Assembly (NCBI GenBank): GCA_964465915.1 | Contig: CAYXMJ010000025.1 | Span: 1 to 23,461 of the forward strand | Reading direction: 5' to 3' | DNA: 23,461 bases | Origin: CAVPHV01 sp964465915 | GTDB lineage: Bacteria > Actinomycetota > Acidimicrobiia > Spongiisociales > UBA5794 | Shown: piece by piece, positions 22,837 through 23,461 of the stretch | Layout of the letters: each line of letters begins with the position of its first letter | Numbering within the stretch: the first letter of the stretch is position 1 | Position numbers and translations under genes: made by a program | The notes under the pieces: model-generated | The model's input: the letters and a program-made list of their open reading frames with translations, nothing else | Database searches by the model: none | Told to the model about the DNA's origin: nothing

Positions 22837-23461
22837 ATGACAACCGGTGGTAGGACGCGAGACAAGACGCTCACACGAGCGGTGCGTGAACGCGAAGAGG
22901 CCAAGGAGCGCATTGCGCGCGACACCTTGACGCGTTCGCGGCGCGATCGTGAGCGGAACAAGCTCACCGACGAGCGGGGACGTCTCACCACCGACTTGGT
23001 CAGCCAGTACCTGACGGCGATCGGCGAGTACGAGTTGCTGACGGCGGAAAAGGAAGTCGACTACGCCCAGAAGATCGAGGGTGGCCAAGACGCCTTTGCC
23101 AAACTGGAAGCGGGCGACTTCAGCGGCAAGGCCGAAGAGATCGGCCTGCGCCGCAAGATCCGCCACGGCCGCGAGGCCAAGGATGCCTTTCTCACCGCCA
23201 ACCTGCGCCTCGTTGTCGCCAACGCCCGGCGCTACGCGAATACTTCGGGGATCGACTTCCTCGATCTGATTCAGGAAGGGAACCTGGGTCTGATCCGCGC
23301 CGTGGAGAAGTTCGACTGGCGCAAGGGCTTCAAGTTCTCGACGTATGCCACCTGGTGGATCCGGCAGGCGATCACTCGTGCGATCGCCGACAAGTCCCGG
23401 ACCGTCCGCATCCCGGTTCATCTTCATGACACCCTCGCCGCGGTTCGCGCCGCTCAAGCCA
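22837..23461 (+). CDS. RNA polymerase primary-type sigma-70 factor (3' end beyond window)
   Basis: An open frame from ATG 22837 to the window edge, at least 208 residues, with no stop. GGAGGA at 22824-22829 supports the start. The N-terminus is a short Arg/Glu-rich helix (REREEAKERIARD), then region 1.2 (DLVSQYLTAIGEYELLTAEKE). Regions 2.1-2.4 follow: AFLTANLRLVVANARRY, the core-binding DFLDLIQEGNLGLIRAVEKFDW, and -10 recognition FSTYATWWIRQAITRAIADK; RTVRIPVHLHD starts region 3. This is a group 1 or group 2 factor (SigA/SigB-like), not an ECF or SigF type. The very short N-terminus without an extended region 1.1 favours a SigB-like or small primary factor, but the missing region 4 leaves that open. 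The reading is cut by the window edge. Confidence 0.93.
   Translation, partial: MTTGGRTRDKTLTRAVREREEAKERIARDTLTRSRRDRERNKLTDERGRLTTDLVSQYLTAIGEYELLTAEKEVDYAQKIEGGQDAFAKLEAGDFSGKAEEIGLRRKIRHGREAKDAFLTANLRLVVANARRYANTSGIDFLDLIQEGNLGLIRAVEKFDWRKGFKFSTYATWWIRQAITRAIADKSRTVRIPVHLHDTLAAVRAAQA

Noticed and set aside
1..23461. CRISPR arrays, rRNA or complete tRNA genes
   Set aside because: No regular spaced repeats and no complete RNA gene was found by reading; only the partial tRNA-like end at 3341 remains.

Overview
The window reads as high-GC actinobacterial chromosome. The evidence is the G+C-rich codon use, an aa3-type oxidase whose subunit II carries a C-terminal cytochrome c domain, an Rv0909-like antitoxin-family protein, several Thr/Pro-rich lipoproteins including one with an excalibur-like end, and an LCP (LytR-CpsA-Psr) protein. 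A member of the Acidimicrobiia or a relative is my best guess, but no rRNA or other marker is present to settle it. A run of exactly 100 N (15338-15437) shows this is a scaffolded draft assembly.

Positions 1-3400 are an accessory, scarred region. A tyrosine recombinase lacking its 5' part is joined to a roughly 42-residue scrap of transaldolase. Next come a 64-codon orphan gene with a perfect Shine-Dalgarno, about 460 bp without a convincing gene, a secreted lipoprotein with Ig-like and excalibur-like parts, a DUF3040-like stub, a truncated IS110-family transposase, and a short sequence resembling the 3' end of a tRNA or tmRNA, which may be one edge of an old integrated element.

Positions 3415-9258 hold single genes on both strands: a lipoprotein, an FUSC-like membrane protein, a cupin, an Rv0909-like small protein, a DUF1269 protein, a SnoaL-like protein, a RodZ-like HTH/acidic/one-TM protein, and a TauE/SafE permease. 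A strong hairpin separates the convergent cupin and Rv0909-like genes.

Positions 9346-15180 are a respiratory cluster, all on the plus strand: a thioredoxin-fold lipoprotein with a CX4C motif, ctaC (with fused heme c), ctaD, ctaE, a subunit IV gene and ctaG. Together they would build and assemble a cytochrome c oxidase. The key heme, CuA, CuB and proton-channel residues are present in subunits I and II.

Positions 15527-22409 are five minus-strand genes. In transcription order they are a YyaL/DUF255 thioredoxin-domain protein, a zinc-ribbon/one-TM/ectodomain protein, a fusion of a CpsD-like tyrosine-kinase-type ATPase with an LCP phosphotransferase, a second protein with the same ectodomain but no zinc ribbon, and a polytopic membrane protein. 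The middle three look like an undescribed cell-envelope module and are the most interesting part of the window. Beyond a 427-bp divergent intergenic region, a primary-type sigma-70 gene begins at 22837 and runs off the right edge.
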